Below, in pieces: positions 9,355 to 16,478 of a DNA stretch of 41,239 nt. The number at the start of each line of letters is the position of its first letter. Within the stretch, counting starts at the first letter, position 1. The DNA is from Ruminococcus sp. (GTDB lineage: Bacteria > Bacillota > Clostridia > Oscillospirales > Ruminococcaceae). The notes beneath the pieces were generated by a model that ran no database searches, was not told where the DNA came from, and saw only the letters and a program-made list of their open reading frames with translations. Where the stretch lies: the NCBI GenBank assembly GCA_017542475.1, contig JAFXXD010000025.1:1-41239 (forward strand). The letters are read 5' to 3'. The position numbers were made by a program, and so were the translations under genes.

Positions 9355-9960
9355 TCAGCCGGTTCCTTCCGTGCGGTGGTAGATAATCGGTCTGAGCTGC
9401 ACGCCGCGCAGAGCCGCGTCAACGGCGTCGGGCAGGAGCTCGAACTCCGCCACCAGCGAGGCAGGCTTGCGCTCGATGTCGTCCTGTAACATCGGCACGA
9501 AGTAGTAGTTTTTGCGGTTGAAGAGCTCGCCGATATTCTTCGCCGAGCCGAGCAGCGAGTCGTTCGAGGCTATCGCGAGCACTACGGGCTTGCCGCTCCG
9601 AAGGTGCGACTTCACCGCCATTGTAGCGGCTCCGTCGGTGATGCCCGCCGCGAGCTTCGCCGCCGTATTCGACGTGCACGGCGCGACCACCATAATATCC
9701 GTCATATCCTTCGGACCTATGGGCTCGGCGGCGGATATGTCCGTGATGACCTCCCGCCCGCATATCTCCGCGAGGCGTGCGATGTTTTCCTCACTTGTGC
9801 CGAACCGCGTCGAGAACGAGGCGGCGTGCTCCGACATCACGGGGACGAGCTCCGCACCCATTTCCCGCAGCTTCACTGCCTGCGCGAAGCTCCGCCCGAA
9901 CGTGCAGAACGAGCCCGTCATCACGTAGCCTATCCTGATACCGATGAAGTTAGTTTTCAT
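9355..9960 (-). CDS. spoVFB: Dipicolinate synthase subunit B
   Basis: This is the flavoprotein-family subunit (201 aa) of dipicolinate synthase, which makes the spore-core chelator dipicolinic acid from the lysine-pathway intermediate in the mother cell. It opens MKTNFIGIRIGYVMTGSFCT, the signature start of SpoVFB/DpaB, and contains VVAPCTSNTAAKLAAGITD (flavin-family motif) and the MLQDDIERKPASLVAEF ending of the family. The ATG at 9960 follows a GGAGG site; an in-frame GTG/ATG 7 codons earlier is less well placed. It overlaps the end of subunit A by 11 bases. It indicates an endospore-forming ancestry. Confidence 0.93.
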   Translation of the reverse strand: MKTNFIGIRIGYVMTGSFCTFGRSFAQAVKLREMGAELVPVMSEHAASFSTRFGTSEENIARLAEICGREVITDISAAEPIGPKDMTDIMVVAPCTSNTAAKLAAGITDGAATMAVKSHLRSGKPVVLAIASNDSLLGSAKNIGELFNRKNYYFVPMLQDDIERKPASLVAEFELLPDAVDAALRGVQLRPIIYHRTEGTG

Positions 9961-10819
9961 AGCCGCCGCCTCCTTCCTCAATAATAGCTGCGACCGCGTC
10001 GGCGATAATCTCGCCCGCGGTCACGGGAGCAGTCTTGCCGGGGAGCCCGTTCGCGCGTATCAGCCGAGCTCCGAGTGCTTCCGCGGCTTCCGTGCTGAAG
10101 CCGCCCGCGTCCGAAGCAAGCTCGATAAACAATGTATCATCGCGGAATCTGCCGATATTATCAGGAGTGAACACCTCCGCGGGAGCCGTGTTGAAAACGA
10201 GGGTATAGTCCCCGCCGAGAGCGTCCGTGCGCACCGACTTCACGCCGAGCATTCGCGCCTTAGCCTCAGCCTGCGAACTGCGCACAGCGGCGGTGATGTC
10301 CGCTCCGAAGCCGCGCAGTATCAGCGCGAGAGCCGTGCCTATCCTGCCGAGCCCGACTATCAGCACGGGCAGCCCGTTCAGCGCTACGTCGAGCCTTTCG
10401 AGCGCGAGCTGTACCGCTCCCTCTGCGGTGAGGACGGCGTTTCTCAGCTGCAGCTCCTCGCGCCCAAGATAGCTTATCAGTCTGTGCTGCGGGAAGAGCT
10501 CCGCGAGGCGTGAGTCGCCGCGTCCCGTGAAGATGATGCCGCCGTCCCTGACCGCCGAGGCGACTGTCTCCGCGGAGAGAGAGCCGCTGTAAAAGGACGC
10601 GGAGATGTCCCCGTTCTCATCGAGTGCAAGCACAGGCAGTACCGCGCAGTCATAGCTGTCCGCCGCTGGGAGCGGATCTGCGAGTGCTCTTACAGCGGAG
10701 GGGAGAGCACTGCTGTCGAAGCCTGTTATCGCCGTACCGTATCTCTGCGCGAGCCGCGCGGCGCAGTAAACCTGCCGCATATCGCCGCCCGCGATAAGTA
10801 TATTTATATCATTTCTCAT
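9950..10819 (-). CDS. spoVFA: Dipicolinate synthase subunit A
   Basis: This is the NAD(P)-dependent subunit (289 aa) of dipicolinate synthase. A Rossmann fold is visible as VLIVGLGRIGTALALILRGF at residues 152-171, and the ending (GKTAPVTAGEIIADAV) is typical of DpaA. The ATG at 10819 is preceded by GGAGAAC and gives the usual length; the frame stays open far upstream, but that extension is not DpaA-like. The genes are in the order spoVFA-spoVFB as in Bacillus, but without the aspartokinase and dapA genes that follow there. Expression would be expected in the mother cell under SigK; I did not find a convincing SigK promoter. Confidence 0.9.
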   Translation of the reverse strand: MRNDINILIAGGDMRQVYCAARLAQRYGTAITGFDSSALPSAVRALADPLPAADSYDCAVLPVLALDENGDISASFYSGSLSAETVASAVRDGGIIFTGRGDSRLAELFPQHRLISYLGREELQLRNAVLTAEGAVQLALERLDVALNGLPVLIVGLGRIGTALALILRGFGADITAAVRSSQAEAKARMLGVKSVRTDALGGDYTLVFNTAPAEVFTPDNIGRFRDDTLFIELASDAGGFSTEAAEALGARLIRANGLPGKTAPVTAGEIIADAVAAIIEEGGGGYEN

Positions 10820-10936
10820 ATTGTTCTCCGTTCTGCCGAATGACGGCAATTGAATCAGAACTGCCGCCCTCATGCGGAGGAAGCGGCGATCTCTGTACAT
10901 TATATGGAGAACACGGGAAAGACGTGAGAACTCAGT

Positions 10937-11018
10937 GTAGGGGTCGATGCCCACATCGACCCGACATTCCGATACAATGTGAATCATCACCGTGTAGGGG
11001 CGCCCTTTGGGCGTCCGC
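10937..11018 (+). repeat. Two GTAG-foot hairpins upstream of the RING-like gene
   Basis: 10937-10963 has the foot plus a GGTCGATG/CATCGACC hairpin; 10994-11018 has the foot plus GGCGCCC-TTT-GGGCGTC. Stems differ from each other and from other copies, but remain paired. The 10820-11099 gap otherwise shows no gene. Confidence 0.7.
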
Positions 11019-11099
11019 AGAATCTGAACACGGTGAAGGTTACGTAATTGACGGACCGCCGCCACTACATCTGAGTCCTGAGCTCTGATAGCTGAAGGC

Positions 11100-11128
11100 T
11101 TGATATTCTGAAAAATATGTGGTATAAT
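11100..11128 (+). promoter_or_regulatory. Promoter of the zinc-ribbon membrane protein gene
   Basis: TTGATA (11100-11105), 17 bases, TATAAT (11123-11128), 43 bases before the ATG at 11171. Confidence 0.8.
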
Positions 11129-11170
11129 AGCTTTGAATACAAAAGCCGTTTCGGGCGGAAGGGAGGAAAT

Positions 11171-12112
11171 ATGAACTATATCGGTGAAAAATGTGTCGCC
11201 TGCGGTGAGGCCTTCAAGGACGGCGACGATATCGTGGTCTGCCCCGAGTGCGGTTCTCCGCACCACAGAGCCTGCTACAGGGCTGAGAACAAATGCGCGA
11301 ACTCGGCGCTCCACGGCACGGACGAGAGCTGGCACAGCTCCGCTGAGGAAAAGCAGGAGACAGAAGCCGAGGAGAAAAAGTTCGTGATATGCTCTGCCTG
11401 CCACTTCCCGAACAGCCTCGAAGCCGAGACCTGTGTAAGGTGCGGCGCCGACCTGACCTCGGATGACGGCTGTGACGAGGACAGCGAGGCTTCATTCGGC
11501 GTGCCGAGACCGTATCTCGGCTTCAATCCCGACGAGGATATGGGCGGCTCTCCGCTGAGGGACGTCGCGGACTTCGTGCGGACGAACACCATTTATTATA
11601 TCCCCATATTCAAGCGTATGAAGGACACGGGCAGAAGCATTTCCTTCAACCTGATAAGCTTCATATTCCCGCCCGTCTACTTCGCGAACAGGAGAATGTG
11701 GTTCTGGGCGCTGCTGTCGCTCGTAGCATTCGTTATACTTTCTATGCCGCTGGCGGTGAGCTACCTCATCGCGGACGGGCTCGAGAGCAGCTACACCATC
11801 TTCCCCGAAGAGCTGATACAGAAGCTCTACGACAACCGCCACACTCTCTCGATGCTTGTGGACGTGTGCAACGTGGCGGATATGTTCATACGCATAACGT
11901 TCTGTCTGTTCAGCAACAAGCTTTACTACCGCTTCGTGCTGAGGTCGCTGAAACGCCTGAAGGCACACGCCTCGGGCGAGCTCAGGCGCGAGGAGATACT
12001 CGCGGCGGGCGGAGTGAGGATACTCAACACCGTGCTTGTTATGGTGCTGTCGCTGGCGCTGACCTTCGCGGCTATGTACGGCACGTATCTGCTGCTGTCA
12101 AGTCTGCTGTAA
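11171..12112 (+). CDS. RING/zinc-ribbon membrane protein (DUF2628-like)
   Basis: This 313-residue protein carries two zinc-binding modules at its N-terminus. The first is a RING-like cluster (C8, C11, C24, C27, H32, C35), as in the prokaryotic RING family that reads CxxCG..CPxCGxPHHRxCY. The second is a zinc ribbon (C74, C77, C88, C91). A membrane region follows, with hydrophobic segments near 160-200 and 283-313 and the phenylalanine-rich FPPVYFANRRMWFWAL typical of DUF2628. The GGGAGG site before the ATG at 11171 fixes the start. The gene is monocistronic between its own promoter and a shared terminator. Such proteins are common in gut Clostridia; their role is not established. Confidence 0.75.
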   Translation: MNYIGEKCVACGEAFKDGDDIVVCPECGSPHHRACYRAENKCANSALHGTDESWHSSAEEKQETEAEEKKFVICSACHFPNSLEAETCVRCGADLTSDDGCDEDSEASFGVPRPYLGFNPDEDMGGSPLRDVADFVRTNTIYYIPIFKRMKDTGRSISFNLISFIFPPVYFANRRMWFWALLSLVAFVILSMPLAVSYLIADGLESSYTIFPEELIQKLYDNRHTLSMLVDVCNVADMFIRITFCLFSNKLYYRFVLRSLKRLKAHASGELRREEILAAGGVRILNTVLVMVLSLALTFAAMYGTYLLLSSLL

Positions 12113-12118
12113 ACAATA

Positions 12119-12150
12119 AAAAGCCCGAAAGCATATGCTTTCGGGCTTTG
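12119..12150. terminator. Bidirectional terminator between convergent genes
   Basis: AAGCCCGAAAGC-ATAT-GCTTTCGGGCTT (12121-12148) is a perfect palindrome with A/T runs on both sides. It serves the gene ending at 12112 and the convergent one ending at 12161. Confidence 0.85.
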
Positions 12151-12160
12151 CTGTTGAATA

Positions 12161-12697
12161 TTACTTTCTCTTTGTAGTTGCAGCGGGAGTGTCCTGCAAT
12201 ACGGACTGCTGAACAGATGTCGGGTTCTGGGTGAGAGCGGGAGAGTTCTTGAGCGTGTGCTGGAGCTTCTCCTTTGTGCGCTTGATGTCGAGGAGAGACT
12301 TGTTGTGAGTAGCCTCTGCGTCGTTGAGCATCTGAGCCACCGACAGAGCCGCATTCTTCTGGAGTGTAACGGAAGATGTCTGAGCCTTCTGGAGGATATC
12401 CACAGCCTTCTTCTTAGCCTCGGTGACGATAGCCTCCTGCGAAACTATCTGCTGAGCTCTTTCCTCTGCCTTGCGGATAATGCCCTCTGCGTTGAGCTTA
12501 GCCTCGTTGAGGATACGCTGGCAGTCGAACTCTATCTTCTTAGCCTCCTTGAGCTCGTGAGGCATATTCAGGCGGATATCGTTGATAAGCTCGCGCATAC
12601 GCTCGCCGTCAACTATCTTCTTGTGTGAAACGAAGGGGACGGAGGTGGACTTGTCCAGCAGCTCGTCCATTTCCTCAAGGATCTCATCAATACTCAT
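12161..12697 (-). CDS. Coiled-coil protein of the coaD operon, DivIVA/ATP synthase B-subunit-like
   Basis: This 178-residue protein is nearly all predicted coiled coil from about 50 to 150 (rich in Ala, Glu, Lys, e.g. RILNEAKLNAEGIIRKAEER), with a low-complexity Pro/Thr/Gln tail. In Clostridia a similar protein commonly follows coaD and is often labelled as ATPase or ATP-synthase B-like, which probably reflects only the coiled coil. It starts 7 bases after coaD ends, so it is the third gene of the rsmD-coaD operon. A role in cell-division or envelope scaffolding is possible but unproven. Confidence 0.75.
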   Translation of the reverse strand: MSIDEILEEMDELLDKSTSVPFVSHKKIVDGERMRELINDIRLNMPHELKEAKKIEFDCQRILNEAKLNAEGIIRKAEERAQQIVSQEAIVTEAKKKAVDILQKAQTSSVTLQKNAALSVAQMLNDAEATHNKSLLDIKRTKEKLQHTLKNSPALTQNPTSVQQSVLQDTPAATTKRK

Positions 12698-12703
12698 AAT
12701 ACT

Positions 12704-13195
12704 TTACCTCTCCTTTATTAGTCGTGACTGTATATCGTCAAGAATTTCGTTGGGAACAAAATGGCTTATATCGCCGCCGAAGTAGGCTATCTGCTTTACC
12801 ACGCTCGAGCTGAGGTACATATTCTCCGCCGCCGTGGTGAGGAACACCGTCTCCGCGTTTGCGTAGAGCTTCTTGTTCGCGAGCGCCATCTGGAACTCGT
12901 ACTCGAAGTCGCTGACGGCGCGCAGACCCTTCACGATAGCGACTGCCCCTACGTTGCGGACGTAATCCGCGAGCAGTCCGTCGAGGATGTCTATGACCAC
13001 GTTGTCGAGGTCCTTCGTGACGGCTTGTATCATCAGCATACGCTCGGTAGCGGTGAAGCTCGGCTGAGCCTTGCCCGCATTTCGGGATATAAGCACGATG
13101 ACCTTATCAAACAGCTTTGAAGCTCTCGTGATGATATCGAGGTGACCCAGCGTAACGGGGTCGAAGCTTCCGGGACAAACAGCTATCCTTCTCAT
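12704..13195 (-). CDS. coaD: Phosphopantetheine adenylyltransferase
   Basis: This enzyme joins 4'-phosphopantetheine and ATP to give dephospho-CoA, the fourth step of coenzyme A synthesis, in the cytoplasm. It has 163 residues (standard length). The nucleotidyltransferase motif CPGSFDPVTLGHLDII is at 7-22 with the TxGH signature, and ENMYLSSSVVKQIAYFGGD (the ISSSxVK-like loop) is near 125-143. It overlaps the end of rsmD by 4 bases (ATGA), so the two are translationally coupled. Confidence 0.97.
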   Translation of the reverse strand: MRRIAVCPGSFDPVTLGHLDIITRASKLFDKVIVLISRNAGKAQPSFTATERMLMIQAVTKDLDNVVIDILDGLLADYVRNVGAVAIVKGLRAVSDFEYEFQMALANKKLYANAETVFLTTAAENMYLSSSVVKQIAYFGGDISHFVPNEILDDIQSRLIKER

Positions 13196-13746
13196 TCTTC
13201 ATCCTCCTCTGAGGGCTTGGTGAAAACGGCGACGTTTATCTTGCCGTAGCTGTATACCTTTTTCAGCGCCATACCCTCGGGAGCCTCGGGCGTGCCTGCT
13301 TCCTTCTCATACTCGCATATGATGGAGCCGCCGTCCCTGAGCTTAGCCGCCGCCATTGGCAGGAGCTTGGGGATATGTCCGCACCTGTAGGGCGGGTCGA
13401 GGACGATGATGTCGAAGCTCTGCGAGGTGAGCCTGATGTAGTCGTAGCTGTCGCGGGTGATGACCTCGGCGAGCTTGTCCAGCTTGGTGCCCTTCAGGTT
13501 CTCGTTCACGCACTTTACCGCCTTTGCGGAGCTGTCCACGAAAACGGCGTGAGCCGCGCCGCGGCTGAGAGCCTCAATGCCCATCTGACCGCTTCCCGCG
13601 AAGAGGTCGAGCACATACGCGCCCTCTATCTCGAACTGTATCGAGGAGAAAACGCCCTCCTTGACCTTATCGCTCGTGGGGCGGGTGTCGAGCCCCTCGG
13701 GAGCGGCGAGCCTGTGACCTCGTGCAATACCTGTAATAACTCTCAT
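13192..13746 (-). CDS. rsmD: 16S rRNA (guanine(966)-N2)-methyltransferase
   Basis: This 184-residue methyltransferase modifies G966 of 16S rRNA using S-adenosylmethionine. It opens MRVITGIARGHRLAAPEGLD, has RPTSDKVKEGVFSSI, the SAM-binding DLFAGSGQMGIEALSRGA and the catalytic DPPY motif (VLDPPYRCG). The rsmD-coaD order is standard in Firmicutes. An AGGAA site precedes the ATG. Confidence 0.96.
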   Translation of the reverse strand: MRVITGIARGHRLAAPEGLDTRPTSDKVKEGVFSSIQFEIEGAYVLDLFAGSGQMGIEALSRGAAHAVFVDSSAKAVKCVNENLKGTKLDKLAEVITRDSYDYIRLTSQSFDIIVLDPPYRCGHIPKLLPMAAAKLRDGGSIICEYEKEAGTPEAPEGMALKKVYSYGKINVAVFTKPSEEDEE

Positions 13747-13812
13747 TTAGTAAAATTCCTCATAATACGGATATATCTGTCCGACTGACTGTCGAAATCC
13801 ATATACAAAGAC

Positions 13813-13841
13813 ATTATAACACACAAACTCGGAAAAAGCAA
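13813..13841 (-). promoter_or_regulatory. Promoter of rsmD-coaD
   Basis: On the minus strand TTGCTT (13836-13841), 17 bases, TATAAT (13813-13818), about 65 bases before rsmD. Bases 13842-13996 show no supportable gene. Confidence 0.7.
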
Positions 13842-13996
13842 TAGCCGCGGGAATATTTTTCGTGCTTCTTCGGCAATTATTTTCACAAACAGGGCAATTT
13901 CCACAAATACCGACCTTTTCTTTTTTGCACATTGCCCTTATCCGAGCACAAAAGCGTTACATTTCGGCTGTAAATGTTACGACTTTAATGTTTGTA

Positions 13997-14025
13997 TTGA
14001 TTAATTGACGGATTTAATGTATAAT
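13997..14025 (+). promoter_or_regulatory. Promoter of the lipoprotein genes
   Basis: TTGATT (13997-14002), 17 bases, TATAAT (14020-14025). The transcript would include the inverted hairpin pair at 14041-14106 in its roughly 170-nt leader. Confidence 0.7.
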
Positions 14026-14040
14026 GTTGTTATAGGAATC

Positions 14041-14143
14041 GTAGGGGCGCATTCCGTGCGCCCGAAGACAAACGCCAAATGACGGGCGAGCGGAACTCGC
14101 CCCTACACAATGTTGATTTATGCTATGGGACGCCGTCCCCTAC
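14041..14143. repeat. REPIN-like element in a 5' leader, plus a truncated third hairpin
   Basis: 14041-14064 has the GTAGGGG foot and GCGCA-TTCCG-TGCGC hairpin; 14083-14106 is the inverted GCGAG-CGGAA-CTCGC hairpin ending CCCCTAC. Together they span 66 nt. A shorter inverted copy ending CCCCTAC lies at 14127-14143. After it (14150-14180) come ATTCCG-type short tandem repeats. Confidence 0.8.
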
Positions 14144-14206
14144 AATAATTCCGAATTCCGCATTCCGAATTAATAATCACGCATTCAGCCAAGGAGGTGC
14201 GGCAGA

Positions 14207-15145
14207 ATGAACATCGTGAAAAGGCTTGCGGCGGCAGTGACCGCGGCGGGGATATTGTCTGCCGCGATGACGTCCTGCGGGCTCACAACGGAAACATACA
14301 ACATTAACATAACAGTCCCTCTCGATGACATCGACTTCACAGACGGGAGCTGTCACGGAATTTCGTTCAGCAGTGACATAAACGGCACTGTGGTCGTCAC
14401 CTGCGATGACGTTGAAGAGCCCGAGATACGCGTGAGGGTGGACTTCGGCGGAGGTACGAAGGGCAGCCGCAAGGCGGAAAGGCGCAAGCTCGAGCGGGAC
14501 AGCCTCACCGTAACACACGAGCTCAATGACGAGGGCTTGCTCGTGATAGACTTCAAGGACAAGACCACGGGGCAGTCCGCGAAGTCGTCCTACAACCCGA
14601 TGAAGCAGGAGTTCAGCGGCGTGCTGTTCAGCCACGCGGACTCCTGCGTGGAGATGACACTGCCGCGGAGCTTCGACAGCTTCAATATCAGCAACTACGG
14701 CGGCGACATCGCCGCGAAGGAGCTCTGCGGACACGTCGAGCTCTATACCTACGACACCCTCACGGCTGAGAATATCGCCTTCAATGCTGACGACGAAAAT
14801 ATGGCTGTCGGGGAAAAGGGCGTCATCATCAGTACCGCGCGCTATAAGGGGAAGCGTGCGGATGCACTCATTATGTCGCGGGACGGCGACATCGTCTGCG
14901 TCCTGCCCGAGCCTGCCGACCTGACGGGACGCTCCAAAGCTGACACCATTCAGATACTCTGCTCGGGAGGCACGGTCACTGTAGACCTCAACGGCAGCGA
15001 GTGCGGAGATACGTATCAGGTCGATAAGGAGAAGAACAGGCAGTATGACTATTCCGTCGCGCACGGAGCTGCTCTGCTCGATATAGAAGCCTACGGAAAT
15101 GGCGTAACATTCACCAATGGCACCTACAAGCCCGACAGGGACTAA
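14207..15145 (+). CDS. Lipoprotein of unknown function (DUF4097-like beta-strand repeats)
   Basis: This 312-residue protein has a lipoprotein signal (positively charged MNIVKR, hydrophobic core, cysteine 24 in MTSCG). The mature part alternates short beta strands with glycine and aspartate turns (for example FNISNYGGDIAAKELCGHVE), which resembles the beta-helix adhesin-like DUF4097 family. It would be anchored to the outer face of the membrane. A very strong AAGGAGG site precedes the ATG. It is the first of three consecutive lipoprotein genes spaced 9-11 bases apart. The function cannot be assigned. Confidence 0.75.
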   Translation: MNIVKRLAAAVTAAGILSAAMTSCGLTTETYNINITVPLDDIDFTDGSCHGISFSSDINGTVVVTCDDVEEPEIRVRVDFGGGTKGSRKAERRKLERDSLTVTHELNDEGLLVIDFKDKTTGQSAKSSYNPMKQEFSGVLFSHADSCVEMTLPRSFDSFNISNYGGDIAAKELCGHVELYTYDTLTAENIAFNADDENMAVGEKGVIISTARYKGKRADALIMSRDGDIVCVLPEPADLTGRSKADTIQILCSGGTVTVDLNGSECGDTYQVDKEKNRQYDYSVAHGAALLDIEAYGNGVTFTNGTYKPDRD

Positions 15146-15154
15146 GGAGGATAT

Positions 15155-15772
15155 ATGAAAGGCATATTCAGAAAGCTTGCGGCGCTGTCTCTGACCGCCG
15201 TTACCATACTCGCGGGCTGCGGAGCCTATGAGGAGACGATAGAAAGACCGCAGGAGCCCACATATTCGACATTGCAGATATTCACCGACCCCGTCACCAC
15301 TCAGCCGACAACTACTGCTACCACGGCGACTACAGCCAAGCAGACCACGGTAAAGGCGACTACAGCGAAGCAGACCACCAAGTCCGCGAAGACGACTGCG
15401 AAGACCACGACCAAGTCCGCCAAGACTACGGTAAAGACAACGGCGGCTACTACTGCCGCTCCCACGACTGCGACCTCAAGCGACAGCTATGTTGAGTATC
15501 ACTTCCGCAGCAAGAAGCTCCTGAATCAGCACTTCGAGAAGCACGGCGGCGAGTTCACGAAGGATTTCGGCTACAAGGATGCCTCGGAGTACGAGCAGGG
15601 CGCGAGCGACGTCATCAACAACCCCGACGCTCTCCACAAGACCGAGAAGGAGGACGGCGACGGCATCTACTACATCGAGGCGACCAACGAGTTCGTGGTG
15701 CTGTCCACGGACGGCTATATAAGGACGTATTTCCGCCCCGATTCGGGCAAGAAGTACTACGACAAGCAATAA
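15155..15772 (+). CDS. Lipoprotein with threonine-rich linker and possible BECR-fold RNase-like C-terminal domain
   Basis: This 205-residue protein has a perfect lipobox (ILAGC, cysteine 22), a threonine/lysine/alanine-rich linker at about 45-108 made of TTAKQTT and KSAKTT units, and a compact C-terminal domain at 110-205. That domain contains HFEKHG (H126, H130), SEYEQGA, NEFVVLSTDGYIRTYFRP (T191) and a final YYDKQ. The order His, then charged residues, then a dG-I-x-T-x-F strand near the end resembles BECR-fold ribonuclease toxins of the barnase/EndoU type found at the C-termini of polymorphic toxins. This fold call is inference. No obvious cytosolic immunity protein is encoded beside it; the neighbours are two other lipoproteins. 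Confidence 0.7.
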   Translation: MKGIFRKLAALSLTAVTILAGCGAYEETIERPQEPTYSTLQIFTDPVTTQPTTTATTATTAKQTTVKATTAKQTTKSAKTTAKTTTKSAKTTVKTTAATTAAPTTATSSDSYVEYHFRSKKLLNQHFEKHGGEFTKDFGYKDASEYEQGASDVINNPDALHKTEKEDGDGIYYIEATNEFVVLSTDGYIRTYFRPDSGKKYYDKQ

Positions 15773-15783
15773 GGAGGAGTGCT

Positions 15784-16470
15784 ATGAAAAGGCTGACAGC
15801 TCTGCTTGCGGCGGCTGCCGCGGTATGCACGGTGTCTGTTGGGTGCTCGTCGGGCGGCACGGACAGCAGTGCGCCTGTTCCGCGCGTCAATACTCTGTCC
15901 GAGCTCGACATCGCAAAGCTCAACGGCGGAGATATGCCGCCCACATCGTATTATTACGATTCCGACCGCATACGCGAGATAGACGGCAGGGTCAGCAGCA
16001 CCCTTGTAAAAAACAAGGACGACGCGCTCACCGTGATAAGGGAGCTCGCGGACATCATCGGCTGTCACGACCCGCTCAACGAGCTGAAATACAGCGAGAT
16101 GAATCTGATGGACGGCGGCTTCAACTACGTGTTTGAGCAGTATTACAGGGATATTCCCGTGAGGAGAGGCTATGTATCCATAGCGGCTGACGCGGACGGC
16201 AATACCACACGCCTGCACAACTGCTTCATCAAGAACGTAAACATCGCGACCGAGCCCAAGCTGTCCGCAGAGGACGCGGTGAAGCTCGCGAAGAACAAGT
16301 ACAGCTGCGACACGAGGGACGAGCCCGAGCTCATTATCATCGAGACGGGCAGGGACGGCATTTATCTTACGTGGGACGTGAAGCTGGACAGGAACAATTA
16401 TCCCGACGAAGCCTACATCGACGCTCAGGTCGGCGCGGTGCGGGCGGAAGACGGTCCCATTGAAGATTGA
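15784..16470 (+). CDS. Lipoprotein with PepSY/FTP-like C-terminal region
   Basis: This 228-residue protein has a lipoprotein signal (SVGC, cysteine 21). The C-terminal half reads like peptidase-propeptide (PepSY/FTP) domains: YYRDIPVRRGYVSIAADADG, then LSAEDAVKLAKNKY, then LTWDVKL and a final YIDAQVGAV. Such domains usually hold secreted proteases inactive or sense the envelope. There is no protease attached here. It is the third of the lipoprotein genes, with a strong AAGGAGG site, and uvrC starts 8 bases after it, so all four are probably on one transcript. Confidence 0.7.
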   Translation: MKRLTALLAAAAAVCTVSVGCSSGGTDSSAPVPRVNTLSELDIAKLNGGDMPPTSYYYDSDRIREIDGRVSSTLVKNKDDALTVIRELADIIGCHDPLNELKYSEMNLMDGGFNYVFEQYYRDIPVRRGYVSIAADADGNTTRLHNCFIKNVNIATEPKLSAEDAVKLAKNKYSCDTRDEPELIIIETGRDGIYLTWDVKLDRNNYPDEAYIDAQVGAVRAEDGPIED

Positions 16471-16478
16471 GGTGAACA

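Noticed and set aside
13747-13932. A 61-codon minus-strand frame with a cysteine-rich start (CGNCPVCENNC)
   Set aside because: It runs straight through the rsmD promoter and ends at the rsmD start. Its ribosome site would be only 3-4 bases from the ATG. The CxxC pattern is tempting but not enough.
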